Assembly (NCBI GenBank): GCA_902795605.1
Contig: CADBLU010000109.1
Coordinates: forward strand, 1-64,000
Length of the DNA stretch: 64,000 bases
Source: an uncultured Prevotellaceae bacterium
GTDB lineage: Bacteria; Bacteroidota; Bacteroidia; Bacteroidales; Bacteroidaceae
Direction: 5' to 3'
The first letter of the stretch is position 1, and the number at the start of each line of letters is the position of its first letter. Below the pieces are notes generated by a model. That model was given only the letters and a program-made list of their open reading frames with translations. It was not told where the DNA came from and ran no database searches. Made by a program: the position numbers and the translations under genes. Shown in pieces: positions 42,127 to 50,564 of this stretch.

Positions 42127-43387
42127 TGTCCGACTGTTGCCCATTCTTTTGTCCGACGACCTGTCTCAGTGTGGCGGCGATTTCGTCTCCCTTTGTCTGC
42201 CATGAGAAATGCAGTGCGGCCTCCTTGGCCTTGTGGCCCATGTCCTCTCTGAGACGCTTGTCAGCGAGTCTCAGGATGGCCTCGGCGAGTTTTTCCACCA
42301 CCTTCTCCCTCTTGTCCTTTGCGATGAGAATGGCGTAGTCTTGGTTGAAATAGCGTGTATATCCTCCGGTGTCGATGCCGATGAGCGCTTTTCCCAAGGT
42401 CATGGCATCGAAGGCGGTGGTGACCGCTCCTTCTTTCAGGCAAGGGTTGAGCACCACGTCGCTGTCGGCCATCATCTGCAGACAGGTGTCCATGGGCACT
42501 TTCCCGTGCAGTGTCACCTTTTTGCCGATTCCTAACCGTTTGATGCTCTCGGTGATTCTCTTTCTGTCCGACCCTTCGCCTAAGATGTCGAGCCGCAGTT
42601 GGCCGTTCTCTCGCAGTGCCTTGGCCAAGGCCTCCACGGCGAGGTCGAATCCTCTCCATGCATCCAGTCTGCCCACCATCAGGAATCTCACGGTGGGTTC
42701 GTCGGGTTGTCGCTGCCGCTGGAAGTCCTGGGCGTGCTGTGTCTCCACGGCCACGTCGGTCATCATCACGGCCTTGTGGCGGTATTCTTCTTTGATGGCC
42801 TCTCTCATCGAGTGCGACTTGCAGAGGATGAGGCTGGCGTCGCGGCACCTGTGCTGGAATCCTCTGTTGAGGGGCAGGGCGGCCACGACCATTCTCCTGA
42901 CAGCCTCTATGAGCCGCCATTTCCAACCGTAGTGTGATGTGTAGTCTGCCGGGATGGTGTCAACTCCTCCGATGGGCCCCCAGACGAAGACCTGTTTCTG
43001 TCCGTAGCTGCTTGCCGGCCATAGGGCGTTGCCGTAGGTGAGCAGGTGATAGACGGCGATGCCGTTGTCGCGCATGGTGCGTCTCACGATGGGGTCGGTG
43101 CGCCACTGCCAGAGATTGTAGTAGAGTCTCACGCCGCGCATGCCTCGTTTCCACCACCGCGCCCATCGTGGCAGGTCGTAGTAGAGGAACCTGATATGGC
43201 TGTATTCGGGATGCCGGGCTATCCACGGCTCTATGGTGTGGCGGTTGCTCTCGCGCGTCAGCACCCACAGGTCGAAGTGCCTCGACATTTCGAGCACCCA
43301 GTGCCATCCCACACCTATCTCGCTGCCGAGTCCCGGTTCGCAGGCGTATGCAGAGACAAAGATTTTAGTCTTTTCCTTTTGGTCCAT
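42113..43387 (-). CDS. Glycosyltransferase family 4
   Basis: A 424-residue GT4 protein. The N-terminal EPGLGSEIGVGWHWVLEMSR loop is typical of a GT4 group in Bacteroidetes surface-polysaccharide loci. The C-terminal donor domain carries VGRLDAWRGFDLAVEAL and the EGAVTTAFDAMTLGKAL motif near residue 315, in which the first glutamate of EX7E is kept. The start at 43387 is favoured over 43405 because it places the first strand directly after a short leader. Element B of the octamer repeat lies just upstream (43418-43652). Confidence 0.87.
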   Translation of the reverse strand: MDQKEKTKIFVSAYACEPGLGSEIGVGWHWVLEMSRHFDLWVLTRESNRHTIEPWIARHPEYSHIRFLYYDLPRWARWWKRGMRGVRLYYNLWQWRTDPIVRRTMRDNGIAVYHLLTYGNALWPASSYGQKQVFVWGPIGGVDTIPADYTSHYGWKWRLIEAVRRMVVAALPLNRGFQHRCRDASLILCKSHSMREAIKEEYRHKAVMMTDVAVETQHAQDFQRQRQPDEPTVRFLMVGRLDAWRGFDLAVEALAKALRENGQLRLDILGEGSDRKRITESIKRLGIGKKVTLHGKVPMDTCLQMMADSDVVLNPCLKEGAVTTAFDAMTLGKALIGIDTGGYTRYFNQDYAILIAKDKREKVVEKLAEAILRLADKRLREDMGHKAKEAALHFSWQTKGDEIAATLRQVVGQKNGQQSDNGHL

Positions 43388-43417
43388 CGCTGTCTTATTC
43401 TGCAATTCAAGCTTATT

Positions 43418-43652
43418 CTTGGAGTTTAGGAGTTTAGGAGATTAGGAGTTTAGACAATAGTTCGATTAAGCGAGAGGAAACCAAGCCCGCTTGAAGTCTC
43501 CCGAGCGTGAGAACTATCGGCGAAGCCAATAGTTCGATTTAGCGAGAGGATTATCGGCAAAGCCAATAACACAGAAGTTGACATAGCGATGATGGTCCCT
43601 GATTCACAATAGTAATGTCTAAACTCCCAAACTCCTACACTCCCAAACTCCT
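43418..43652. repeat. Octamer-bounded inverted-repeat element, copy B
   Basis: The left arm has four GGAGTTTA-type octamers then GAC (43421-43455); the right arm has four in reverse complement after GTC (43618-43652). The outer left 43 bases match copy A with one mismatch, and the right junction CACAATAGTAATGTCTAAAC also matches. The core holds two diverged copies of a segment containing ATCGGCRAAGCCAATA and TTCGATTNAGCGAGAGG. It fills the 274-base gap between two same-strand genes. Confidence 0.8.
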
Positions 43653-43661
43653 CCAGTGATT

Positions 43662-44978
43662 TCATCCTATCCTTTTCCTGTTTTTCTCATGCTGCCTTTG
43701 GAAGACATGCTCAAGAATCTTTCTCACCGCGTCCTCAGGTTTGTTGTCGTTGGTGACTTTCAAAAATCCCTTTTTTGATGCCAGGAAATCAATTTTTGCG
43801 TTGATGGTTTCAATGCCCTCCTTGTCGAGTTCGCCTTTGCGGCTCATGATGGTGTCTGTCGATGCGGTGAGCAGGATATTGTAGTCGAGTTTTGGGATGA
43901 GAAGCCTTCCGAATGTGTAGAGAAATTTCTTGCTGAGATAGATGCGGCTGCGCCGGCTGTCGCAGATGATGTCGGTGTAATATCTGTCGAAGATGGCCAG
44001 CCGGGTGATGCGTGTTGTCCTTTTCACTTTAATAAAGTAGCCGAGGATATAGTCGGTGGTGTAGTAGAGGAGTCGCAGCAGTGAACTGACTTTCCCTGTC
44101 TTTCCACCGCGATGAGGCTGGTCGTAGTTTTTGTCCACCTCTTTTTTGAGTCCGGCGCTGTGGGCCACGTCGCTGATGTTGCCGAAGAGGGTAGGGCGGA
44201 AGTGGTAGTATACATGGGCTTTACGGAAGACAGGTCCCAGTTGGTCAATCATTGTTTCGATGACGGTGGTCTTTCCCGAGCCGTCAGGACCTGTGAATCC
44301 GATGCTGAATCCTGTACCTGTAAAGTAGTTGGCCGTGAATGTATAAATGAACCTTGCCACATCAGCGACGGTTTTCGCCGGCCTGTGTTTCAGGTTCCAT
44401 TTTATGCTTCGCCAGAGCAGCCGACTCCCCTTTATGCTGTCACCCTCTTGCGTGGAGTTGATGCCGAAGATATCTTTCAGTTTTTGCTTCACCATCGGCG
44501 TGTCCTCGGTTGCCGCTCTTGTACTGGCGTATTTCTCAGGGTAGGCGCTGCCCACCGCTCTGTTGTAGAGATATTTGTCGAGAAACTGGCATCCGATGTC
44601 CACATAGTATAGTGTCCCGTTGAATTGCCTGGCCTGTAGGAATTCCTCCGCACTCATGAGTTGTATGCCCCACACGGATGTGTTGATGAAGAAGTCCCAT
44701 TGCACCAGTTCAACCTTGTCTTGTCCTCCCACGGAGAGCACGTAAGTGATGAGTCTGTCGCTGTTGAGATAGGTCACGATTTTCCATCCGTTCTCTTCAA
44801 TCATTTGGAGGAAACTGTCTTTGATTTTCCGCAGCGATTGCTTTGTGATGATGATGTCGATGTCGCGGCTTTTGTTGCTGTCCGGCAAATCCTCATAGTT
44901 CCTGAGCACAGCATAGTCGGCCTGCTCATTGAGGAAATTGAGTATGAGTGATATATGTTGTGAGGCGGATGAGTTCAT
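43662..44978 (-). CDS. Nucleotidyltransferase-like / thymidylate-kinase-like fusion
   Basis: A 438-residue two-part protein. Residues 1-150 resemble a nucleotidyltransferase fold, with the acidic pair in SRDIDIIIT near residue 40. Residues from about 225 form a P-loop kinase similar to thymidylate kinase, with Walker A GPDGSGKTT at about 229-237 and FDRYYTDII near 329. Such proteins occur in capsule and LPS loci; a role in making or phosphorylating a nucleotide-sugar or glycan intermediate is plausible but unproven. True thymidylate synthesis is unlikely from this context. It overlaps the upstream AAA-ATPase-like gene by four bases (ATGA). Confidence 0.72.
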   Translation of the reverse strand: MNSSASQHISLILNFLNEQADYAVLRNYEDLPDSNKSRDIDIIITKQSLRKIKDSFLQMIEENGWKIVTYLNSDRLITYVLSVGGQDKVELVQWDFFINTSVWGIQLMSAEEFLQARQFNGTLYYVDIGCQFLDKYLYNRAVGSAYPEKYASTRAATEDTPMVKQKLKDIFGINSTQEGDSIKGSRLLWRSIKWNLKHRPAKTVADVARFIYTFTANYFTGTGFSIGFTGPDGSGKTTVIETMIDQLGPVFRKAHVYYHFRPTLFGNISDVAHSAGLKKEVDKNYDQPHRGGKTGKVSSLLRLLYYTTDYILGYFIKVKRTTRITRLAIFDRYYTDIICDSRRSRIYLSKKFLYTFGRLLIPKLDYNILLTASTDTIMSRKGELDKEGIETINAKIDFLASKKGFLKVTNDNKPEDAVRKILEHVFQRQHEKNRKRIG

Positions 44979-46576
44979 TCGTTGTTACTTGTGGAAAGGT
45001 CCTCGATGAGATAATTTGTCATGTTGCGCTGTTCGACGGAGAATCCAATGCCTATCTTGACGATGCGCCTGCCATCGGTAGCATAGCGCCGGGCATAACC
45101 ACGGTCGTTGATCTGCTTGAGAGCATCTTGTGCCGTACCATTGATTTTCAGTTCCATCACATAGATAGCGTTGGGCATCATCACCACCATGTCGGCACGT
45201 CCGTGGGCGCACTTCACCTGTGTCTGTACATACACATTGAGCATCGAGAAGATGAGATAGAAAGTCCATTCATAGAACCCTTCTGCGGTAGCCACCTCCT
45301 CCAGTTTTTTCTTAAATCCTTCCACATAGGGCAGTCCTTCTAAATAAGACTGTAGTTCTTGCAGTGCCAAATTCGTGTCATCGGTACGAAGTGCACGCCA
45401 GAAACGCGCAGCGAATCCGACCTGTACATCAGAACTGCCGATTCCTGAAATGATTGGCAAAAGTCCTTTCGTGAATCCCACACGCACTTCTTTGTTGGGA
45501 ATCCCAAGTGTATATATTTGGCTGTCAGTATCATAGTCTGTAATGGTGAGATACCCCGACTGATAGAGCAAGGGAAGGGCATCTATCATATTCTCCGTGG
45601 GTTGGTCAAATGCATCTGACGATACGAGAAGATTGTCCAACTTGGTGATGTCGGTATGGAAAAGTTTCATCTGATGAATCAAATAGGAGGGCGTGCCACT
45701 TTCAAACCAATAGTTTCGCAATTCGTGCTGATTAAAGGCTTTCATCAGGCTGAATGGGTTGTAAATGTCGGGCGACTTTCGTGAGAAATGATAGCCGTCG
45801 TAGGTGTCGCGCAGCATTTTTCGCATCTCTTGCGGCTTTACTTTATACTCTTCAGCCAGCTGTGCCACGTCTTGCTGCATCTGATCGTCGATTTCTTTGC
45901 CTGTAATACCGCAGATGGAGGAAAAGTCGGGGTCGAGCGTGATGTTGGTGATATTGTTCAGCGTGGAAAAGATACTCAGTTGTGAGAACTTGGTAATGCC
46001 TGTGATGAAGCAGAAACGTATCATCGCCTCCCGGGCTTTGAGACATTGATAGAACTCTTGCATGACGCGACGGAAAGCCGGTAGTTGCTTTTCCTCGTGG
46101 AGAACGTCGAGCAGCGGTGCGTCATACTCGTCGATGACCACTACCACCTGCTCTCCCGTCTGTTCATAGGCTCGTCGGATGAGTCCGGCAAATAATGCTC
46201 CAGGAGTTGTCTCATCAGGATCTTTGCCATATATTGATGTTAAAGGTGTCAACTCTCTTGTCAGTGCTCCTCGCAGTTGTTCCACATTTTCCTGCCCTTT
46301 TGCCATACTTACATCGATGTGGAGCACAGGATAACTTCGCCATTCCTTTTCCAGATCCATCACTTTGAGTCCTTCGAAAAGCTCTCGCTCGCCCCGGAAA
46401 AATGAGCATAATGTGGTGGTGAGCAGTGACTTGCCGAAGCGCCTCGGACGGCTGAGGAATACAAAGGGACTGATTTTGGTCATCCGCCACATAAGGTCTG
46501 TCTTGTCGATATATACATAGCCTTCCTTTCTTAGCCGTGAGAAGGTCTGTATGCCTACGGGATAGCGTCGTTCCAT
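44975..46576 (-). CDS. AAA-ATPase-like / PD-(D/E)XK nuclease family protein
   Basis: A 533-residue protein. The N-terminal ATPase (PF09820 type) has YIDKTDLM and the P-loop-like RPRRFGKSLLTTT near residue 50, and VVVIDEYDAPLL near residue 145 is the Walker B. The C-terminal PD-(D/E)XK nuclease (PF08011 type) has GRADMVV and MELKINGTA near residue 470. The family is strongly expanded in Prevotella and Bacteroides; its role is not known. It sits inside the polysaccharide locus and overlaps the next gene by four bases, but it is probably not a biosynthetic gene. It marks the boundary between the GC-richer left and AT-rich right parts. Confidence 0.88.
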   Translation of the reverse strand: MERRYPVGIQTFSRLRKEGYVYIDKTDLMWRMTKISPFVFLSRPRRFGKSLLTTTLCSFFRGERELFEGLKVMDLEKEWRSYPVLHIDVSMAKGQENVEQLRGALTRELTPLTSIYGKDPDETTPGALFAGLIRRAYEQTGEQVVVVIDEYDAPLLDVLHEEKQLPAFRRVMQEFYQCLKAREAMIRFCFITGITKFSQLSIFSTLNNITNITLDPDFSSICGITGKEIDDQMQQDVAQLAEEYKVKPQEMRKMLRDTYDGYHFSRKSPDIYNPFSLMKAFNQHELRNYWFESGTPSYLIHQMKLFHTDITKLDNLLVSSDAFDQPTENMIDALPLLYQSGYLTITDYDTDSQIYTLGIPNKEVRVGFTKGLLPIISGIGSSDVQVGFAARFWRALRTDDTNLALQELQSYLEGLPYVEGFKKKLEEVATAEGFYEWTFYLIFSMLNVYVQTQVKCAHGRADMVVMMPNAIYVMELKINGTAQDALKQINDRGYARRYATDGRRIVKIGIGFSVEQRNMTNYLIEDLSTSNNE

Positions 46577-46618
46577 ATCTTTATCTTTTTGTTCGTCCGC
46601 TAAGTTAGTGATTTTATT

Positions 46619-47731
46619 TCAGAATGCAAAATATTTTTTATATAACGAGAATATAAAAAACAAGCATTCTGCTACAATAAACTGTCGTTTGCTTATCAAG
46701 GTAGCGTAAGTCTTATATAAAGGATAAGGGTAATCTATTGATAAGGGTTGTTGACCATAAAAAGACTGAAGGTTTCTCATCAATTGCCTGCCTTTTTTTC
46801 GATTCCCGTCAAGAAAATCATTTTTTATTGCTGTGATTGTTCTGACATATGGGCTACATATAGGGTCTTTGTAGAATGATTCTTTGTCGTTGTGATAAAA
46901 ATACTTATAATATAAGTCATAGTATTCTTTGTCAGACTGTAACGAATAAACATTTTCTATTGGATAGCAGGCAATAGAAATTCTGAAATTGCTGTGATTG
47001 ATTTCCGTATTCCAGTTTTTTTCCAACTCTTGGTAATCGTTTAAAAGAATAGATAGGTTCTTGTCTAATTCTTCTTTTGTGAGTCGGTATTTTTTCTCTA
47101 CATGATTGTTTGGCAAAATACGATAGTGATAGCCGGTATTGGTAATGGTCTTGATGGTGTGAGCATACCTCAAATAATGAAGACAAAAGTCTGTGTCTTC
47201 GGAGAAACGCATGCCTTCATTAAATCTTATATGATGCTCTTGGATGATGGAATGATGATAAAGCTTGCCCCAACAACTCCCATCTAATCTTGGCACATAA
47301 TTGTTTAGTCCATTATTACTATCTGATGTGTTAAATACGAAGTCATTATGGAAGACTTTGCGTATAGACGGAAAGGTAAGATGCCCGCCAACCACACAAT
47401 CATATTCTTTATGTTGGATATATGATTCCAAATAATCAGGATCCACGTAGTCGTCGCAGTCGATAAATGTGATGAATTCCCCTTGAGCGTAACTTAAACC
47501 AACATTTCTGGCATGACTGACCCCTTGGTTGTCTATATGAAACACTTTGATGCGATTGTCTTTCTTTTGGTAATTATCACAGATTGTTTTAGAGTTATCT
47601 GTGCTGCCATCATTAATCAAAATCAGCTCAAATTCTTGATGTGTTTGATGGATGATACTGTCAACGCAAGTGCTTAGATAGGCTTCAGCATTGTAAACAG
47701 GCACGATGATACTTATTAATCCTTCTTTCAT
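46619..47731 (-). CDS. Glycosyltransferase family 2
   Basis: A 370-residue GT2 enzyme. The GT-A fold starts with LISIIVPVYNAEAYL, followed by INDGSTDNS and the metal-binding FIDCDDYVDPD (DXD-type) near residue 93. A long C-terminal extension after residue 240 has no recognised domain. It is AT-rich, unlike the genes to its left, and is the first of the AT-rich block. It probably adds one sugar of the repeat unit on the cytoplasmic face. Confidence 0.9.
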   Translation of the reverse strand: MKEGLISIIVPVYNAEAYLSTCVDSIIHQTHQEFELILINDGSTDNSKTICDNYQKKDNRIKVFHIDNQGVSHARNVGLSYAQGEFITFIDCDDYVDPDYLESYIQHKEYDCVVGGHLTFPSIRKVFHNDFVFNTSDSNNGLNNYVPRLDGSCWGKLYHHSIIQEHHIRFNEGMRFSEDTDFCLHYLRYAHTIKTITNTGYHYRILPNNHVEKKYRLTKEELDKNLSILLNDYQELEKNWNTEINHSNFRISIACYPIENVYSLQSDKEYYDLYYKYFYHNDKESFYKDPICSPYVRTITAIKNDFLDGNRKKGRQLMRNLQSFYGQQPLSIDYPYPLYKTYATLISKRQFIVAECLFFIFSLYKKYFAF

Positions 47732-47814
47732 TTGTATGAATTGTAATGTCTTTTTTCTTTTAGCCTTTTGTCTGGCTAAGATGGCCCGTTGTTACACGAT
47801 TCAAAACAGTATCT

Positions 47815-48744
47815 CTATTTGACTGTCAACAAATCCTTTTGGGCGCAGAACCAGGGCAGATAGCGCTTGAAGAACGGAATGCAGGCGGCACTCAGCAGGA
47901 GAGTGGCCAATGCAATAAGAAAACTTACGAACTCACTCTCGGGAAGAATCATTCGGCAGAATACTATTAGCGGACGGTAAATGAGATGATGAACGCACAG
48001 TATGATGAGGGAGTAGCGGCCAACATAAGTAATGAAAGGAATGTTCTTGAAGATTTTGCAGAGGAACAGCGCTGACATGACGGAGGTAAATGATAGCAGA
48101 TAGGTCGACCACCCCTCAATGGCGTTGTAGTGCAGGGACAGACGTTGATTGAATGTTTGTTCAATACACCAACCGATGAACCAGAATGCAACAACAAATA
48201 ATATATTATATTTGTCCAAATTATTGGGATAAAGAATATTCGTCTTTTTTAAGAAATAACCCATGGTGAAAAAGGGCATCGTTGTGAGAGCTACATCGAT
48301 GAAGCATGGAATGAAAAGTTTTTTATACCCCAAATACCATCCGATAAATCCTAAAAGACAAATAATGAAGGCTTTTGTAAAGTCACTTTTTATTCTTGTG
48401 GTTATGAAGAAAAAGAAGCAGTGGCACCAAAACAATGCCAGCAAGAACCAAGTCGGTCCATTAAAGAATTGTCGGTTGTCGAATATGTCCATGATGCCCC
48501 GGGCTTCAGTTATCAGCAATTCCGGTTTCAGCCATTTTAAAAGATAAAAAACCACATATCCAGAAAGATAAAAGAATAGGAATGGTATGAGTATGGTGTT
48601 GATTTTCTTGATGATAAACGGTTTCCATCCTCCATAATCTTTGAAAAACAATCCTGAGAGCATGAAGAATAGTGGCATCTCCAAACATGAAAGTCCTGGA
48701 ATATTTATTGGAAAGCTTGAGTGTCCGAAAACCACCAGACTCAT
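47815..48744 (-). CDS. Membrane acyltransferase, N-terminus cut by a one-base frameshift
   Basis: A 309-residue acyltransferase 3 family protein with about ten membrane helices. The ORF starts at MSLVVFGHSSF, but the family N-terminus is encoded just upstream in the same frame (RIDYIDLAKGVC, 48745-48780), matching the KRINYIDAVKG and KRFDYIDGMKG of the two related genes in this locus. The natural start (ATG at 48789-48791) is one base out of frame across an A6 tract (T6 on the plus strand, 48782-48787). One extra A would give an intact N-terminus MEKKRIDYIDLAKGVC. This may be phase variation, a mutation or a sequencing error. Without that start, translation would need ATT or the internal ATG at 48744. 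Confidence 0.85.
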   Translation of the reverse strand: MSLVVFGHSSFPINIPGLSCLEMPLFFMLSGLFFKDYGGWKPFIIKKINTILIPFLFFYLSGYVVFYLLKWLKPELLITEARGIMDIFDNRQFFNGPTWFLLALFWCHCFFFFITTRIKSDFTKAFIICLLGFIGWYLGYKKLFIPCFIDVALTTMPFFTMGYFLKKTNILYPNNLDKYNILFVVAFWFIGWCIEQTFNQRLSLHYNAIEGWSTYLLSFTSVMSALFLCKIFKNIPFITYVGRYSLIILCVHHLIYRPLIVFCRMILPESEFVSFLIALATLLLSAACIPFFKRYLPWFCAQKDLLTVK

Positions 48745-48791
48745 ACATACTCCTTTTGCAAGATCGATATAGTCAATTCTCTTTTTTCCAT
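48745..48791 (-). promoter_or_regulatory. Out-of-frame start and homopolymer tract of the 47815-48744 acyltransferase
   Basis: Holds the probable start codon (48789-48791), the T6 tract (48782-48787 on the plus strand) and 12 codons of family-like coding sequence in the frame of the main ORF. An in-frame TAA lies just upstream of these codons, so no other upstream start is available. Confidence 0.7.
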
Positions 48792-48809
48792 ATTATTGAT
48801 ACCCTTAGA

Positions 48810-49784
48810 TTATTTCATCCTCAGGATATTATGCTTGATTTTTGAAATTAGGTATGATGGGTTGTAGAATGTTGATCTCATCAGATAATAGCAACCTGTA
48901 AATATTCTCCATTTTTTGAAAGCATAATAAGATTGTTTTAAAGATGTTGCGGAAATGGCTTCGTTTCTGATTTCTTTTCTTTCTTTCTCGCTTAATTGGT
49001 CAAGAAATTGGCAAAAAGTTAAATCTGCCTTGCCTGCTCTACGACGCCGCACATTCTTTTTTATATGTCTCATCCGAAGAATCATCCCCTCTGAATTATT
49101 CGACATGGCTTTTTCATGTTTTCTATATCCACAGAGAATTTCAGGCACTACAATAATCGCTTTGCCATTGACATAAAGGTCACTCATTCGGGTCCACAAG
49201 TCCAAATCTTCGCAGAGATCTCTGTAACGCGGTTTCCCTTCGGGGAATCCGTCTATGCAGTGACCTCCCACAGAAAGGGCTGCTTCTCTGTCGTAGATGG
49301 CCGTTGGCTGCATAAAAATCAATTTCCCTTTAGCGGCTTTTTCCAGGAATATTTCTTTGGAAGTTTCGCCTAAGAAAATGCCCCCTGTCATTTTGTTTCC
49401 CTTTTCATCAATGTAGTTTTGATAGCATCCCACGGCGATGAGGTCCTCGTCAGAAGAAATGGTATTGTAGAGCTTTTCTACAAGTGTGGGGTAGGGACAG
49501 TCGTCTGCATCAACAAATAAGAGGTATCGTGTCTTTGCATATTCTTCTACGTACCTTCTTCCTGCTGCCAAACCTTGATTGATCTCTATATTCACGATTT
49601 CATACTGGCGAGGATGCTTAGTGAAGAATTCGTTCACTTTATCTTCGCTTCGGTCCGTACTCTTATCGTTAATAATGAGTAAATGGAAATCCTGCATCGT
49701 TTGATTGATAATACATTGCAGTGTTTCCTCAATATATAATTCTGCGTTATACATGCAGATGGCAACAGTTAATTGGCAGGCCAT
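48810..49784 (-). CDS. Glycosyltransferase family 2
   Basis: A 324-residue GT2 protein starting MACQLTVAICMYNAELYIEE. INDKSTDRSED and the DXD-type VDADDCPYP near residue 95 define the nucleotide-sugar and metal sites. The helical C-terminus contains a basic segment KKNVRRRRAGK. AT-rich codon use as in its neighbours. Its donor sugar is unknown. Confidence 0.9.
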   Translation of the reverse strand: MACQLTVAICMYNAELYIEETLQCIINQTMQDFHLLIINDKSTDRSEDKVNEFFTKHPRQYEIVNIEINQGLAAGRRYVEEYAKTRYLLFVDADDCPYPTLVEKLYNTISSDEDLIAVGCYQNYIDEKGNKMTGGIFLGETSKEIFLEKAAKGKLIFMQPTAIYDREAALSVGGHCIDGFPEGKPRYRDLCEDLDLWTRMSDLYVNGKAIIVVPEILCGYRKHEKAMSNNSEGMILRMRHIKKNVRRRRAGKADLTFCQFLDQLSEKERKEIRNEAISATSLKQSYYAFKKWRIFTGCYYLMRSTFYNPSYLISKIKHNILRMK

Positions 49785-49826
49785 TCTAAATTTGGTTTTA
49801 TGAAATAAGATAGATTTTGATGATTT

Positions 49827-50561
49827 TTATCTGAAAAATAGAGGACCAAAGTAACCTATACGATGCAGAAAATAGTGAATGTAGAATTTGATAGATGTAA
49901 AAGCATTGTAAGAATATTCATACCCGTACGAACCACTTTTTCCAACAATTTTTATAGGAAACCAGATTTCTTTTAGTTTGAAGGAATGTTTATTATCGTG
50001 GGCAGTATCGTACAGGAGATGCTCAAAATAGTATTTGTTGGTGTCGTTTAGCTTCTCCATCCCTATCAAAAAATCATTGAGATAATAGTCACGATGAGCG
50101 ACAACCAATCTGCTATCGCATAGTATCTTTTTTCTACTGTCGCTATATTGAGTTGTGTAAATAATATCGGCTTGATTACATTTGTCTAATATGTGTCGGA
50201 TGTTGTGGCAGATAAGTCTACCTGTGATTTTTACAATCATAGGATATTCCCTGATTATAGCGGAGTTTTCTATAGCGTACTTTATAATAAGTGCTTCACC
50301 ATATCCTTTTCCTCTGCTTTTATCATATTTATTCCCATCGAATGTGATGTATTCCAATCTCCCTGATGCAATAAATACTCTATATTCATTTGAAAAATCT
50401 GTCAATGTGTTTTCACAAAATACTATAGGTGCTTTTGTGTGTTCAAGGTAGAAATTCAAAGCTTCTTTATATTGCTTTTCTCTTTCATCTTTATCTTTGA
50501 TTGCGGTCAAAGTCATCTCTCCTGGATTTACGCAGGCTGTCAATAATATGCATGTTTTCAT
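49827..50561 (-). CDS. Polysaccharide-locus protein of unknown family, possible glycosyltransferase
   Basis: A 244-residue protein I cannot place with certainty. The start TCILLTACVNPGEM and later APIVFCENTLTDF look like the first strands of a GT-A-like fold. A KITGRLICHNI segment near residue 112 and YGYEYSYNAF near residue 220 are striking but not diagnostic. No classical DXD is evident and no membrane segment is clear. Proteins with this N-terminal pattern occur in O-antigen and capsule loci. It ends 3 bases before the next gene's start region and is co-directional with it. Confidence 0.55.
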   Translation of the reverse strand: MKTCILLTACVNPGEMTLTAIKDKDEREKQYKEALNFYLEHTKAPIVFCENTLTDFSNEYRVFIASGRLEYITFDGNKYDKSRGKGYGEALIIKYAIENSAIIREYPMIVKITGRLICHNIRHILDKCNQADIIYTTQYSDSRKKILCDSRLVVAHRDYYLNDFLIGMEKLNDTNKYYFEHLLYDTAHDNKHSFKLKEIWFPIKIVGKSGSYGYEYSYNAFTSIKFYIHYFLHRIGYFGPLFFR

Positions 50562-50564
50562 AAA

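Noticed and set aside
43450..43665. 71-codon minus-strand ORF within element B
   Set aside because: It is made of the repeat element itself; the reading frame is not kept in copy A.
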